Below are positions 1 through 7,523 of a stretch of 45,581 nt of DNA, in pieces; the first letter of the stretch is position 1; each line of letters starts with the position of its first letter. The DNA lies in the NCBI GenBank assembly GCA_026709335.1, contig JAPOTE010000005.1:1-45581 (forward strand). Direction: 5' to 3'. The notes beneath the pieces are model-generated. The model did not search any database. It was not told the DNA's origin and saw only the letters and a list, made by a program, of their open reading frames with translations. Origin of the DNA: Bacteroidota bacterium. GTDB lineage: Bacteria; Bacteroidota; Rhodothermia; Rhodothermales; Bin80. Both the position numbers and the translations under genes were made by a program.

Positions 1-47
1 TAACCTCAATTTATTAGTAAAATGATTATCTTACATGGGATTTTCGT

Positions 48-149
48 ATGCATACCTTTGAAAGGTTTTTTCGAGGGCGTAGTCAAAGGCTTGTTTCGCT
101 TGATGATATGGAAAAAAATAATTTTAGCAAAGGGAGCAGGGATAGATGA
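48..149 (+). pseudogene. VapB/AbrB-like antitoxin remnant (C-terminal part)
   Basis: A 33-codon stretch from an ATG at 48 to a TGA at 147-149 reads FERFFRGRSQRLVSLDDME near its start. This resembles the C-terminal tail of antitoxins encoded just before PIN-domain toxins. The frame is closed upstream by a TAA at 18-20, so the DNA-binding N-terminus is missing or out of frame. The stop overlaps the ATG (146) of the PIN-toxin relic in an ATGA arrangement, which is typical of translationally coupled toxin-antitoxin operons. The antitoxin assignment leans mainly on that position and overlap. It could also be chance ORF sequence. Confidence 0.35.
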
Positions 150-747
150 CAGGTCATGACACCAAACCAATGTTTTGATCCGTTATCTCGTTCAAGATGA
201 TAAAATCTAAAGTACAATCGCGTCTACAGTCATAGATGGTTTAAGTCAAGACATCCCGGGTTTTGTCAGCTCTGGCGTACTGGCTGAAATGAGCTGGATC
301 CTGAGTGTCTCATATAATTTTGATCGCGAAGAAATTGGTAATGTGATTGAAGCATTATTGCGCTCCCATGATCTTGTCTTCGAAAATACCGAGACAAATC
401 ACCGGGCTCTGGCAAGCTATCGTGATGGATCTTCAGTTGATTTTGCTGATACCATGGTCGTTGAAACCTCTGGCAGCCCGTGGATAAGGCCAAATAAATT
501 TAGATGGCAGTTTTTGATGCTGACCTTGCATGATTTGACAGACAAATTGATAGATAAAATGCACTACAAGTAGCGATTTTTGAGCGTTTTGGGAGCAAAA
601 ACGAAGATTTTTATTCAATTCAGGCTGTCCCATTTCTATATGGGACTTTATCCACGGGCTGCTAAGCTGTCAGGTACCCTAGAAATTTTGGCGTTTGATA
701 AGAAAGCTACGCGTGAGAGTGGAATGTATTTGCTCGACACCTCATGA
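146..747 (+). pseudogene. VapC-like PIN-domain toxin, broken and interrupted
   Basis: In one frame the sequence reads NVLIRYLVQDD (169-201), an in-frame TAA at 208, then VIDGLSQDIPGFVSSGVLAEMSW and SYNFDREEIGNVIEALL, followed by SVDFADTMVVE. This is the order of a PIN RNase: an N-terminal acidic beta strand, the AExxW helix, and the FADT acidic cluster. The typical C-terminus, AFDKKATRESGMYLL, reappears at 691-747 in the same frame after a 190-bp insertion (473-662). The N-terminal DTN motif is also shifted by a small frameshift near 160-168. With a stop, a frameshift and an insertion, the gene cannot make a full toxin. In the family, VapC cleaves RNA and is neutralised by VapB. Confidence 0.7.
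473..662. mobile_element. 190-bp MITE-like insertion with 15-bp terminal inverted repeats
   Basis: Positions 473-487 (gcagcccgtggataa) are the exact reverse complement of 648-662. They bound a 190-bp segment lying between the two halves of a PIN-domain gene, where it displaces the sequence between the FADT motif and the FDKKA tail. The interior holds no transposase-sized ORF and contains a short hairpin (gtcccat / atgggac, 627-646). Short length, perfect terminal repeats, lack of coding capacity and position inside a gene fit a miniature inverted-repeat transposable element. I see no clear target-site duplication next to the ends, so the exact boundary or family is open. No second copy was noticed in this window. 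Confidence 0.6.
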
Positions 748-781
748 ACCTATCTATTTTGTATAAAGCAACCGTCCAGGG

Positions 782-949
782 ATGCTGAATAAGAGTTTAG
801 CACACTTGGAATCTATCAAGGTTGAAAGATCTTCCTTGTGGGATTATGAAGGGGGCAAGGAAGGGATTAAGTATCGTTTAGTTAAACGGATGAGTAGCCA
901 CTGTCTGACTACTCGTAATGAGCTAACATACGCCATAATAATGCATTAA
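782..949 (+). CDS. small hypothetical ORF upstream of menB
   Basis: An ATG at 782 opens a 55-codon frame ending at a TAA at 947-949, ten bases before the menB ATG. The product (starting [20 protein letters not shown]) is hydrophilic and I do not recognise it. It has no signal peptide or membrane segment. It may be a short gene, the tail of a decayed gene, or chance. The stretch between the vapC relic and menB otherwise shows only a weak gagtag/ctactc inverted repeat around 891-914. Confidence 0.2.
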   Translation: MLNKSLAHLESIKVERSSLWDYEGGKEGIKYRLVKRMSSHCLTTRNELTYAIIMH

Positions 950-959
950 TTTTTTGAGT

Positions 960-1847
960 ATGTCTACAAAAAAGAAACATCATTTTACTTATCGTCCGCT
1001 CGTGGAAGGTCCAATTGAATGGGAAAATATTGGCACATACTCAGATATTCTGTATGAACAGGGAATTCCTGATACGGATACTGCAGGTATTTCTAAGATC
1101 ACGATTAATCGACCAGAAGTACGCAATGCATTTCGGCCACTCACTGTCAGTGAGATGCAAGATGCTTTCGCAAGAGCACGGGATGATGCATCAACTGGAG
1201 TAATAATTTTGACTGGGGCAGGTCCCGATGCATTTTGTTCTGGCGGAGATCAACGTATTCGGGGAGATCATGGATATGCAGAAGAGGCTACGGGTGCCCA
1301 ACGTTTGAATGTATTGGATTTGCAAAGACAAATTCGAACCTGTCCCAAACCAGTGATTGCTATGGTGGCAGGATGGGCTGTGGGCGGAGGACATGTTCTG
1401 CATGTCATCTGCGACCTTACTATTGCTGCTGATAATGCCAAATTCATGCAGACGGGGCCCAAAGTTGGATCTTTTGATGGTGGCTATGGAGCTAGCTATC
1501 TTGCCCGTCATGTGGGTCAAAAAAAAGCAAGAGAGATCTGGTTTTTATGCAGGCCCTATAATGCCTCGGAGGCTTTGCAAATGGGCTTGGTTAATACAGT
1601 TGTTCCACTCGGTGATTTAGAACTTACTACCGTGCGGTGGTGCAGAGAAATTCTCATGAATTCAAATATTGCCATTCGCATGCTGAAGGCAGGATTTAAT
1701 GCAGACTGTGATGGCCAGGCAGGTCTACAAGAATTGGCAGGGCATGCGACAATGCTGTTCTATATGACAGAAGAGGGACAAGAAGGAAGAAATGCATACC
1801 TGGAAAAGCGGCCGCCAAATTTTGACAGCAATGGATACAAGCCATGA
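960..1847 (+). CDS. menB: 1,4-dihydroxy-2-naphthoyl-CoA synthase
   Basis: MenB closes the second ring of menaquinone by turning o-succinylbenzoyl-CoA into 1,4-dihydroxy-2-naphthoyl-CoA in the cytosol. The 295-residue protein has the crotonase fold. Visible signatures are the AFCSGGDQR oxyanion-hole loop (about residue 90), the AVGGGHVLH segment, and [20 protein letters not shown] followed by [12 protein letters not shown], all hallmarks of MenB rather than general enoyl-CoA hydratases. I chose the ATG at 960; a TTG at 954 would add two residues, and no strong ribosome binding site decides between them. Its last four bases overlap the menA start (ATGA), so the two are probably translationally coupled. 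Confidence 0.95.
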   Translation: MSTKKKHHFTYRPLVEGPIEWENIGTYSDILYEQGIPDTDTAGISKITINRPEVRNAFRPLTVSEMQDAFARARDDASTGVIILTGAGPDAFCSGGDQRIRGDHGYAEEATGAQRLNVLDLQRQIRTCPKPVIAMVAGWAVGGGHVLHVICDLTIAADNAKFMQTGPKVGSFDGGYGASYLARHVGQKKAREIWFLCRPYNASEALQMGLVNTVVPLGDLELTTVRWCREILMNSNIAIRMLKAGFNADCDGQAGLQELAGHATMLFYMTEEGQEGRNAYLEKRPPNFDSNGYKP

Positions 1848-2728
1848 ATGAAAACCGGCTGAATGCATGGGTTTTAGCCTCGCGCCCAAAGACGCTACCC
1901 GTTGCAATCGCGCCGATCATCATGGCATCTGCAATGTCATGGGAAGATAGAGGTTTTAACCTTGGGGCTGCCATAGTTGCTTTGGTCTGTGCACTTTTGA
2001 TCACAATTGGGACCAATTTCTGCAATGATTATGCTGACTTTGCAAGAGGTTCAGATACCGCTGACCGGAAAGGGCCTACACGAGTCACGCAAGCAGGTCT
2101 ACTCCCGTCACGTCAGGTTAGAATTGCTACTTACATAGTCTTCGCCCTGGCGATAGTAATTGGAATGTACCTGATTTATCGGGGTGGATGGATCGTTCTT
2201 CTTATTGGGCTTGCTTCTATATCTGCCGGGATCTCCTATACATCTGGACCGTGGCCATTTGGATATAAAGGACTGGGAGATCTATTTGTTTTGATTTTTT
2301 TTGGCCCAGTGGCAGTTGGGGGTACCTATTATGTTCAGACACTGGCAATTACCTCAAATGTAATTATTGCAGGTTTGGCGCCTGGACTATTGGCGACGGC
2401 AATCCTGGTGGTCAATAATATTCGAGATGTAGATGAAGATCGTGCAGCAAATAAAAAGACTTTGATAGTTCGTTATGGGAAAACATTTGGGATTTGCTTT
2501 TGGACGGTATGTGTAGTCATTGCAGCTTTATTACCCTTTGCACTAATTTATATTGCAGGTAACCATTTATGGGCTGGGCTTACGGCATTAATACTGATTC
2601 CGGGTGTTCGCATCCTGCACGGGCTCATCACAATTCAAGATTCCAGGCTCCTGAATCCGCTTCTGCCTCAAACGGCACTATTATTACTAGGATACAGTAT
2701 AATTTTTTCACTTGGATGGATACTTTGA
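1844..2728 (+). CDS. menA: 1,4-dihydroxy-2-naphthoate polyprenyltransferase
   Basis: MenA attaches the polyprenyl tail to dihydroxynaphthoate at the inner membrane, giving demethylmenaquinone. The 294-residue protein has about eight hydrophobic helices typical of the UbiA superfamily. Both aspartate-rich motifs are present: [11 protein letters not shown] near residue 61 and NNIRDVDED near residue 191, which bind the Mg-diphosphate of the prenyl donor. The N-terminal [14 protein letters not shown] is typical of MenA. It starts inside the end of menB with an ATGA overlap, indicating an operon, and its end overlaps the longest possible upstream frame of the next methyltransferase gene. Confidence 0.95.
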   Translation: MNENRLNAWVLASRPKTLPVAIAPIIMASAMSWEDRGFNLGAAIVALVCALLITIGTNFCNDYADFARGSDTADRKGPTRVTQAGLLPSRQVRIATYIVFALAIVIGMYLIYRGGWIVLLIGLASISAGISYTSGPWPFGYKGLGDLFVLIFFGPVAVGGTYYVQTLAITSNVIIAGLAPGLLATAILVVNNIRDVDEDRAANKKTLIVRYGKTFGICFWTVCVVIAALLPFALIYIAGNHLWAGLTALILIPGVRILHGLITIQDSRLLNPLLPQTALLLLGYSIIFSLGWIL

Positions 2729-2765
2729 TAACGATAGGAGGCGAGAAATCTCTAACTTGAGTGTC

Positions 2766-3278
2766 ATGAAAAAAAGCAACAAAACACTTGAAAGAAGATT
2801 CACCAATTCGCTCAATTTTCTTCATTCTACTTCCTCTCCACCAGCTCGTATTCTTGATCTGGGTACCCCCAATGAGCTCGGACGCCGAATACAGAGTGCT
2901 GGATATGAAGTGCAAAATACCGAGGGAGATCTTGAATCGGTCGAGTCAATCGGGGAAGATGCAGATGTTGTGACTGCGTTTGAGATTCTTGAACATCTAG
3001 TATCTCCATATAATGTCTTGAGAGCTATAAAGGCACCTCGGCTTGTTGCGACTGTCCCACTTCGATTATGGTTTGCAAAGGCATACCGCAATCCAAGTGA
3101 TCCGTGGGATAGGCATTTTCATGAGTTTGAGGATTGGCAGTTTGATTGGCTTCTGGAACACGCAGGATGGAAAATTGTGCGAACTGAAAAATGGACCAGT
3201 TATGGCTCATGCACTGGTATTCGACCTCTTCTTCGCCGATTTACACCTCGTTACTATGCCGTTGAAGCTATTCGCTGA
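2766..3278 (+). CDS. small class I SAM-dependent methyltransferase, substrate unknown
   Basis: A 170-residue protein with an abbreviated Rossmann methyltransferase fold: ILDLGTPNELGRRI (motif I), then DLESVE and ADVVTAFEILEHLVSPYNVL, the usual post-I/II helix with the EHL signature of type-11 methyltransferases. It follows menA directly and so could belong to the quinone operon, but it lacks the features of the UbiE/MenG C-methyltransferase and is much shorter, so I do not call it menG. The ATG at 2766 is favoured. A frame open from 2712 overlaps menA, and an AGGAGG at 2736-2741 sits far upstream, nearer a TTG at 2757. The gene runs toward menC, with 43 bases between the ends. Confidence 0.75.
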   Translation: MKKSNKTLERRFTNSLNFLHSTSSPPARILDLGTPNELGRRIQSAGYEVQNTEGDLESVESIGEDADVVTAFEILEHLVSPYNVLRAIKAPRLVATVPLRLWFAKAYRNPSDPWDRHFHEFEDWQFDWLLEHAGWKIVRTEKWTSYGSCTGIRPLLRRFTPRYYAVEAIR

Positions 3279-3321
3279 GCGTATCTGATTAGTGCCTGTG
3301 AGAAGGCTATTAGTCTGTGAA

Positions 3322-4359
3322 TTAAAGTTCAACTACCTGCTTCAGGAAGGCTATATCTATATCACGCTCTTTGATTGAAGGCATATCTGGTTGTAGAATT
3401 GGGCTATGCAGTGGAAGTTGTTTCTTGAACACATCACGTTCAAATACTTGATAGGTATCCAGGCCGTGTATTTCATCGGGAATAGTTCTCGCTAATTCTA
3501 GAAGTTTCAACATCCCAATGCCGGATTCATATGAAGAGCTAATGATGCATCGAGTGTGATCAGTTTCCGCCTGTTGTATCTCCGTAGCAGTTTTAGTGAT
3601 TCCTCCTGAGAGAGTTGGTTTCAGAACGTATATGTCAGCCAGCTGCTTATACAGAGCAGCATCGGGTTCACGAAGCGTTTCGTCCAAGGCAAGGGGAATA
3701 TGGCTTGAACTTGTGAATGTTTTAAGCTCAGTCTTATCCCTCAGTGGTTCTTCAATATATCCTAGGCTCAGACTACGTGTACTATAGAGAAATTCCTTAG
3801 CTGTTTTCAGAGACCATCTACGGTTTGCGTCAATACGTATTTCAAGTCCAGGATTGTTTTCATAAACCTCATGTATGAACGCAAGATCGTGCCCCAGACT
3901 CTGTTTTCCGACTTTAATCTTAACAGCTTTAGAGCCATGATTATCCTTAAAATTGATTGGTTTATTTTGCTTATAATCCTTGCTGTCCAGTAATTTGCAG
4001 CATGCAACCGGTAACAGTTTACTTTTGGACTTGCTTCTGTCTTCAGGGCCAAGGTCATACCAAGCAGATTCAAAACCAAATTGTACTGAAGGATGAGCCA
4101 GTAAAATGGAGGATTTGAACAGATCTATCTCGCGGTTTCGCAATAGTCTTACAAGCCAAACTCCCTGAATTTCTGCGTCCATGAGTGATTCGCGGCTAAA
4201 TCCGGGGAGGGGAGCAATTTCTCCCCAGCCTTCTTTTTCCGATCGTTTAAGGCATAGTAGCAGTCCTTCGCGATACGAATGAAATTTATCTTGCCATGCG
4301 ATAGGGGTTACTAATGGTAGACAGTATCGGTACAGCCTGATTGAGTCGATAAAATCCAT
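3322..4359 (-). CDS. menC: o-succinylbenzoate synthase (enolase superfamily)
   Basis: MenC dehydrates SHCHC to o-succinylbenzoate in menaquinone synthesis. The 345-residue protein shows the enolase-superfamily barrel: KIKVG (catalytic KxK region), RIDANRRW, YIEEPL and ALDETL carrying the three metal-binding acidic residues, VLKPTLSGG with the second catalytic lysine, and SSSYESGIG near the C-terminus. The spacing and the SSSYESGIG motif favour MenC over dipeptide epimerases, and the neighbouring menB, menA and menE support it. The gene lies on the opposite strand to the other men genes. This suggests an inversion or local rearrangement of what is often one operon. Confidence 0.9.
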   Translation of the reverse strand: MDFIDSIRLYRYCLPLVTPIAWQDKFHSYREGLLLCLKRSEKEGWGEIAPLPGFSRESLMDAEIQGVWLVRLLRNREIDLFKSSILLAHPSVQFGFESAWYDLGPEDRSKSKSKLLPVACCKLLDSKDYKQNKPINFKDNHGSKAVKIKVGKQSLGHDLAFIHEVYENNPGLEIRIDANRRWSLKTAKEFLYSTRSLSLGYIEEPLRDKTELKTFTSSSHIPLALDETLREPDAALYKQLADIYVLKPTLSGGITKTATEIQQAETDHTRCIISSSYESGIGMLKLLELARTIPDEIHGLDTYQVFERDVFKKQLPLHSPILQPDMPSIKERDIDIAFLKQVVEL

Positions 4360-4480
4360 TTTGTGAAGCTTTGATATTTAACTGAGCAGGATAAGTTGCC
4401 AAAAGACTTCCATCTTTATCGAGAAACAGAGCATAATTCGACGAGTATATCAGATAAGAAAAATTCGGGTAATCCTCAAA
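4286..4480 (-). other. coding-like open frame without a start, upstream of menC
   Basis: On the minus strand a frame free of stops runs from 4480 down to a TAA at 4286-4288, overlapping the first codons of menC in another frame. It has no standard ATG. Its translation contains NYALFLDKDGSLLATYPAQL, which looks protein-like in composition and may be the tail of a decayed gene that once preceded menC. I do not recognise the family. Confidence 0.2.
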
Positions 4481-4853
4481 TTATCAAGCCGGTTTACGAT
4501 ATTGAATTTGATCTAAGCTAGACCAAATGGGAGAAAAAAGAGTCAGTAATTCTACCCTATCGGGAGGAGATGTTGCGGGATAAGTTGATGAATTCTCGCT
4601 TTCTCACTTCTTTTCTAAACTATTTTTTCAGGAAAAAGAAGGCTCATCTACCTGGTGCTAAACTATTACATGTCGTAAAGATAGGATTTTGTCCGGCTCC
4701 GAACTGCTATTTGACTCCAATCCTCTTTCTCCACATGAGCCTGGATAAATCTTACCGTCATAGAATTCTGGAGAAGATATTGCCTTCTTGTGCCCTGAAA
4801 TCTGAGCGGTATTCTTCAAGGGGCATGTATGTGATCTCAAGATTTTGGAACGC
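4360..4853. other. menC-menE intergenic region with decayed menE 5' sequence
   Basis: This stretch separates the divergent menC and menE. A + frame opens at an ATG at 4570 and ends at 4857. Its last part reads ALKSERYSSRGMYVISRF, matching the kind of sequence expected at the N-terminus of an acyl-CoA ligase (a YS-x-R-x-x-x-x-x-x-S-R-F type helix), but out of frame with menE. The first part is not recognisable. The region therefore seems to hold a frameshifted and partly deleted menE 5' end plus any promoter for both genes. No clear terminator or riboswitch is visible. Confidence 0.4.
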
Positions 4854-6089
4854 ATGAACAGTGTGGGAATCTGTCTTAAAACAAGCTGGCAGGCAATTGA
4901 AGCAATAATGGGCTGTATGCAAGCCGGAATGCAGGTATGTATACTTAATGTAAATTGGCCGGCTATTTCTGTAGATGGGGCTTTGCATAGGCTAGGGATT
5001 GAGAATGTTCTGACTACACGAACAGATCTGAGGGCACGCTCTTTGGGTATTTCCACCTTTCGGATAGATAGGATTCAACAGTATCAGGTCAGAAATCTTG
5101 ATATCAATGCAACAACTATTTTGCATACATCTGGATCATCGATTGAGCCTAAAGCTGTATTGCATTCTGTGCAAAGCCATATTTTCAGCGCGAACAGTGT
5201 CATCACAAATCTGAATTTGGGAGATACAGATCGCTGGCTATTGAGCCTACCAATTTGGCATGTTTCCGGTATGAGCATTGTCTTTCGGTGTTTAATAGCT
5301 GGCTCAGAAATCATAGTTCTACCCCCCGAAGCATCACTCTTTGAATCATTGTCAAAGTATCGAATTACTCATGTATCGATGGTTTCTACCCAGTTAATGC
5401 AGGTGATGAATCAGGCATGTCCTGCGAGTTTACGTGCCGTCATCCTGGGAGGAGGACCTACACCGGCTCATGTGGTAGAAAGAGCAATAAATAATGGTTG
5501 GCCGATTCAAACCACCTATGGAATGACTGAAACCAGCTCTATGGTAACCCTTAGTGATAAAAATTTCTCTATTAGCTCTTCCGGGTATGCATTGCAGGGA
5601 TACGACGTAAAAATTGCAACAGACCGTGAAATTCTCGTTCGCAGCCCAGCAGTTTGTTCCGGATATTTGTACGAGGGAAAATTACAGAGTGTAGTAGATG
5701 AAGATGGGTGGTTTCATACTGGTGATTTGGGTCAGTTGAATGGAGCAGGGGAACTCTATGTGCAGGGTCGTAAAGATAATATGTTCATCTCAGGCGGTGA
5801 AAATATTAGCCCTGAAGAGATTGAACACATTCTTGGCAGGTTTTCCAAAGTGAAGGAAGTGATTGTAGTCCCTGTACCGGATGCAAAATATGGTCAGCGC
5901 CCAGTAGCATTTATTCGTGGATTATCAGAATTCGGGGGCTTACGAGAATTCCTAGAAGATCATTTACCAAAATATCAAATCCCGATCTGTTATACATGGC
6001 CTGATCGCATCCCGTCAATCTCTTTCAAGCGAAATCGAAAATCATTCAGTAAACTAGCTATTCAACTCCAAGAAAATTCGTCACTGTAA
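4854..6089 (+). CDS. menE: o-succinylbenzoate-CoA ligase, 5'-truncated or frameshifted
   Basis: MenE activates o-succinylbenzoate to its CoA thioester for MenB. The ANL-superfamily core is intact: the P-loop-like HTSGSSIEPKAVLHS, PIWHVSGMSI, TTYGMTETSS (adenylate binding), DGWFHTGDLG, GRKDNMFISGGENISPEEIE, and a C-terminal SFKRNRKSF at the position of the catalytic lysine. The protein begins directly at NSVGICLKTSWQAI, about 50 residues later than normal ligases. N-terminal-like sequence lies just upstream in another frame (to 4857). Either a frameshift and deletion near 4840 has damaged the gene or the residual protein starts at TTG 4845 or ATG 4854. The motif set fits MenE; context makes it likely. 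Confidence 0.8.
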   Translation: MNSVGICLKTSWQAIEAIMGCMQAGMQVCILNVNWPAISVDGALHRLGIENVLTTRTDLRARSLGISTFRIDRIQQYQVRNLDINATTILHTSGSSIEPKAVLHSVQSHIFSANSVITNLNLGDTDRWLLSLPIWHVSGMSIVFRCLIAGSEIIVLPPEASLFESLSKYRITHVSMVSTQLMQVMNQACPASLRAVILGGGPTPAHVVERAINNGWPIQTTYGMTETSSMVTLSDKNFSISSSGYALQGYDVKIATDREILVRSPAVCSGYLYEGKLQSVVDEDGWFHTGDLGQLNGAGELYVQGRKDNMFISGGENISPEEIEHILGRFSKVKEVIVVPVPDAKYGQRPVAFIRGLSEFGGLREFLEDHLPKYQIPICYTWPDRIPSISFKRNRKSFSKLAIQLQENSSL

Positions 6090-6487
6090 CAGCAGTACTC
6101 AATCAAAGATCTCGGAAGTCGGTGACCTGAAATGCCATTCGGATAGTTACGGGGATTTGTATCGACTCACACCTCCAAACATGGATGGTATGTATACATC
6201 TGATATTCGCGCACGAAAGGCATTCTGGAAAACACTAATTCACCTAGGATCCTCGTACTGATACGATATGATCCAATCCTTTCCTTTTTGGCTACAATAT
6301 GATCCACCTCTAATTTCTGAATTGAAAATCCAACATTGCATCAGTTACACTTGCCATATTGGCTCCAAATAGCATTCTTTTATTCTCAGCACAGTCATAT
6401 GGTGTCTTGCCCAAGCTATGCTGAGTGAGTAGATTTTTGCATCTTATCCGTATATTCTTACTGATCATGAATTATTTGAGTGAATAG
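6090..6487. other. non-coding or decayed region after menE
   Basis: No convincing intact gene. A + frame without a start runs through 6106-6260 (contains YGDLYRLTPPNMDGMY) and a second short frame follows (contains PFWLQYDPPLISELKI). Both look protein-like but are too short and too broken to assign. No terminator, tRNA or repeat was found. Confidence 0.3.
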
Positions 6488-6727
6488 TGGCCGAATCTTG
6501 GAATTTACTGCAACAGGAGTCTGATTTTTTTTGAACAAAATCGAAACGAGCTACTTCTAAAATACCCTAAACGTGTACTGTTGATTTATGGCGAAAAAGT
6601 TGAGGGTAACTTCACAACAGTACAAGAGGCGATTACGGAAGGTGTACGAAAATTTAGCATCGAACCTTTTTTAGTACGCAAGTCTGGTGAGAGTGAGCTA
6701 GCAGTTTCAATACAGCACTATCGTTGA
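6488..6727 (+). pseudogene. DUF5678-like small protein, start lost
   Basis: An open frame from the stop at 6485 to the TGA at 6725-6727 reads FFEQNRNELLLKYPKRVLLI, then GEKVEGNFTTVQEAITEGVR and EPFLVRK. This pattern (a residue-rich helix, YPxRxLLI, GEKVEG, then EPFLVR) matches the small DUF5678-like proteins often encoded directly before a retropepsin-like protease. No in-frame ATG precedes the conserved part; only weak CTG or ATT codons are available. The stop is followed 10 bases later by the ATG of the retropepsin relic, preserving the usual two-gene arrangement. The family's function is not known to me. Confidence 0.6.
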
Positions 6728-6737
6728 GGTTGTTGGG

Positions 6738-7165
6738 ATGCCAATAATTACAATTAGGTTCGAGGGTGTTAGTACAGACTCCGATAGAAATGAAAGAGAA
6801 CTTGTGGCATCTGAATCGTTGAGGTTAAGAGGGCCATGTATGGATGAAACATTAACCTTTTCTGATGCACAACAAAAAGCCGTAATCGGATTAAACCCTA
6901 AGGAAACTGTTACGAGTTGCACGAGAGTTATTCTGTTTGATGCTGGTGCAAGCAACAGCTGTTAAGGATAGCAAAAGAATTGGGCCTTGCTACCGTAGGC
7001 AAAGCAAATATGATCTCAGCTTCTCATTTTAATGTTAATATAGGTCAAGCTGTGTGAGCAAATCTGGAATCTCAGGGAATAGTTACATTGACTGGAAGAG
7101 ATATTATGGCATTGAGAGCTTTGTTTTATCATGGCATTGCTGGATCTATGACGTTTTTCATATAG
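6738..7165 (+). pseudogene. retropepsin-like aspartyl protease, frameshifted
   Basis: The ATG at 6738 opens a 75-codon frame ending in ILFDAGASNSC. The related-family active site is DTGAS, so the catalytic triad region is present but its threonine reads alanine. A frameshift near 6960 moves the rest to another frame: AKELGLATVGKANMISAS, a nonsense codon at 7055-7057, then ITLTGRDIMALRALFYHG-like sequence (VTLTGRDIM) ending at 7163-7165. The GRD-hydrophobic tail corresponds to the second conserved part of clan AA proteases. With a shift, a stop and an altered active site it is very probably dead. Intact members are single-domain, dimeric proteases of unclear bacterial role. Confidence 0.65.
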
Positions 7166-7523
7166 CGTAGGACTTGCCTACCCAAATCTGAAAATTATTG
7201 GCTACTCCCGGCATGTATATATATAATTCCAACGAATTTTGGGCCAATCCCTTCAGTCAAGATGAAATCCCGAAGCAACTCCCAGCATAAGAGGCACTTA
7301 TATATCACGTACAAGGGGGGGGGACGGATACCATAAACTGGTTAGACGAAAACCCTAGTAATTTGTAAAATGCAGTTTTCAGAGAACATGGATATAGACC
7401 ATATCAAGCAAATCATCTAAGCACAAGAAAATATGTTACGTCTCAATAGCCTAAGCGGCTACTGATCAGATAAATTTCATCGTTGTACAAAAGTCAATCG
7501 ATAGTGAATAAGTGCAATTACTC
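7166..7523. other. gene-free region before the FAD oxidoreductase
   Basis: No gene recognised. It contains an uninterrupted run of nine G at 7315-7323 and AT-rich stretches. Promoter elements for the downstream redox genes presumably lie near its end, but none is clear enough to call. Confidence 0.4.

Noticed and set aside
2712-2765. Longer N-terminus for the small methyltransferase
   Set aside because: It would overlap the end of menA by 17 bases with no methyltransferase-like sequence, and the ATG at 2766 gives a more natural start.
4570-4857. 95-codon frame as a separate gene
   Set aside because: Its first two thirds match nothing, while the end looks like the displaced N-terminus of menE, so it is treated as damaged menE sequence rather than a gene.
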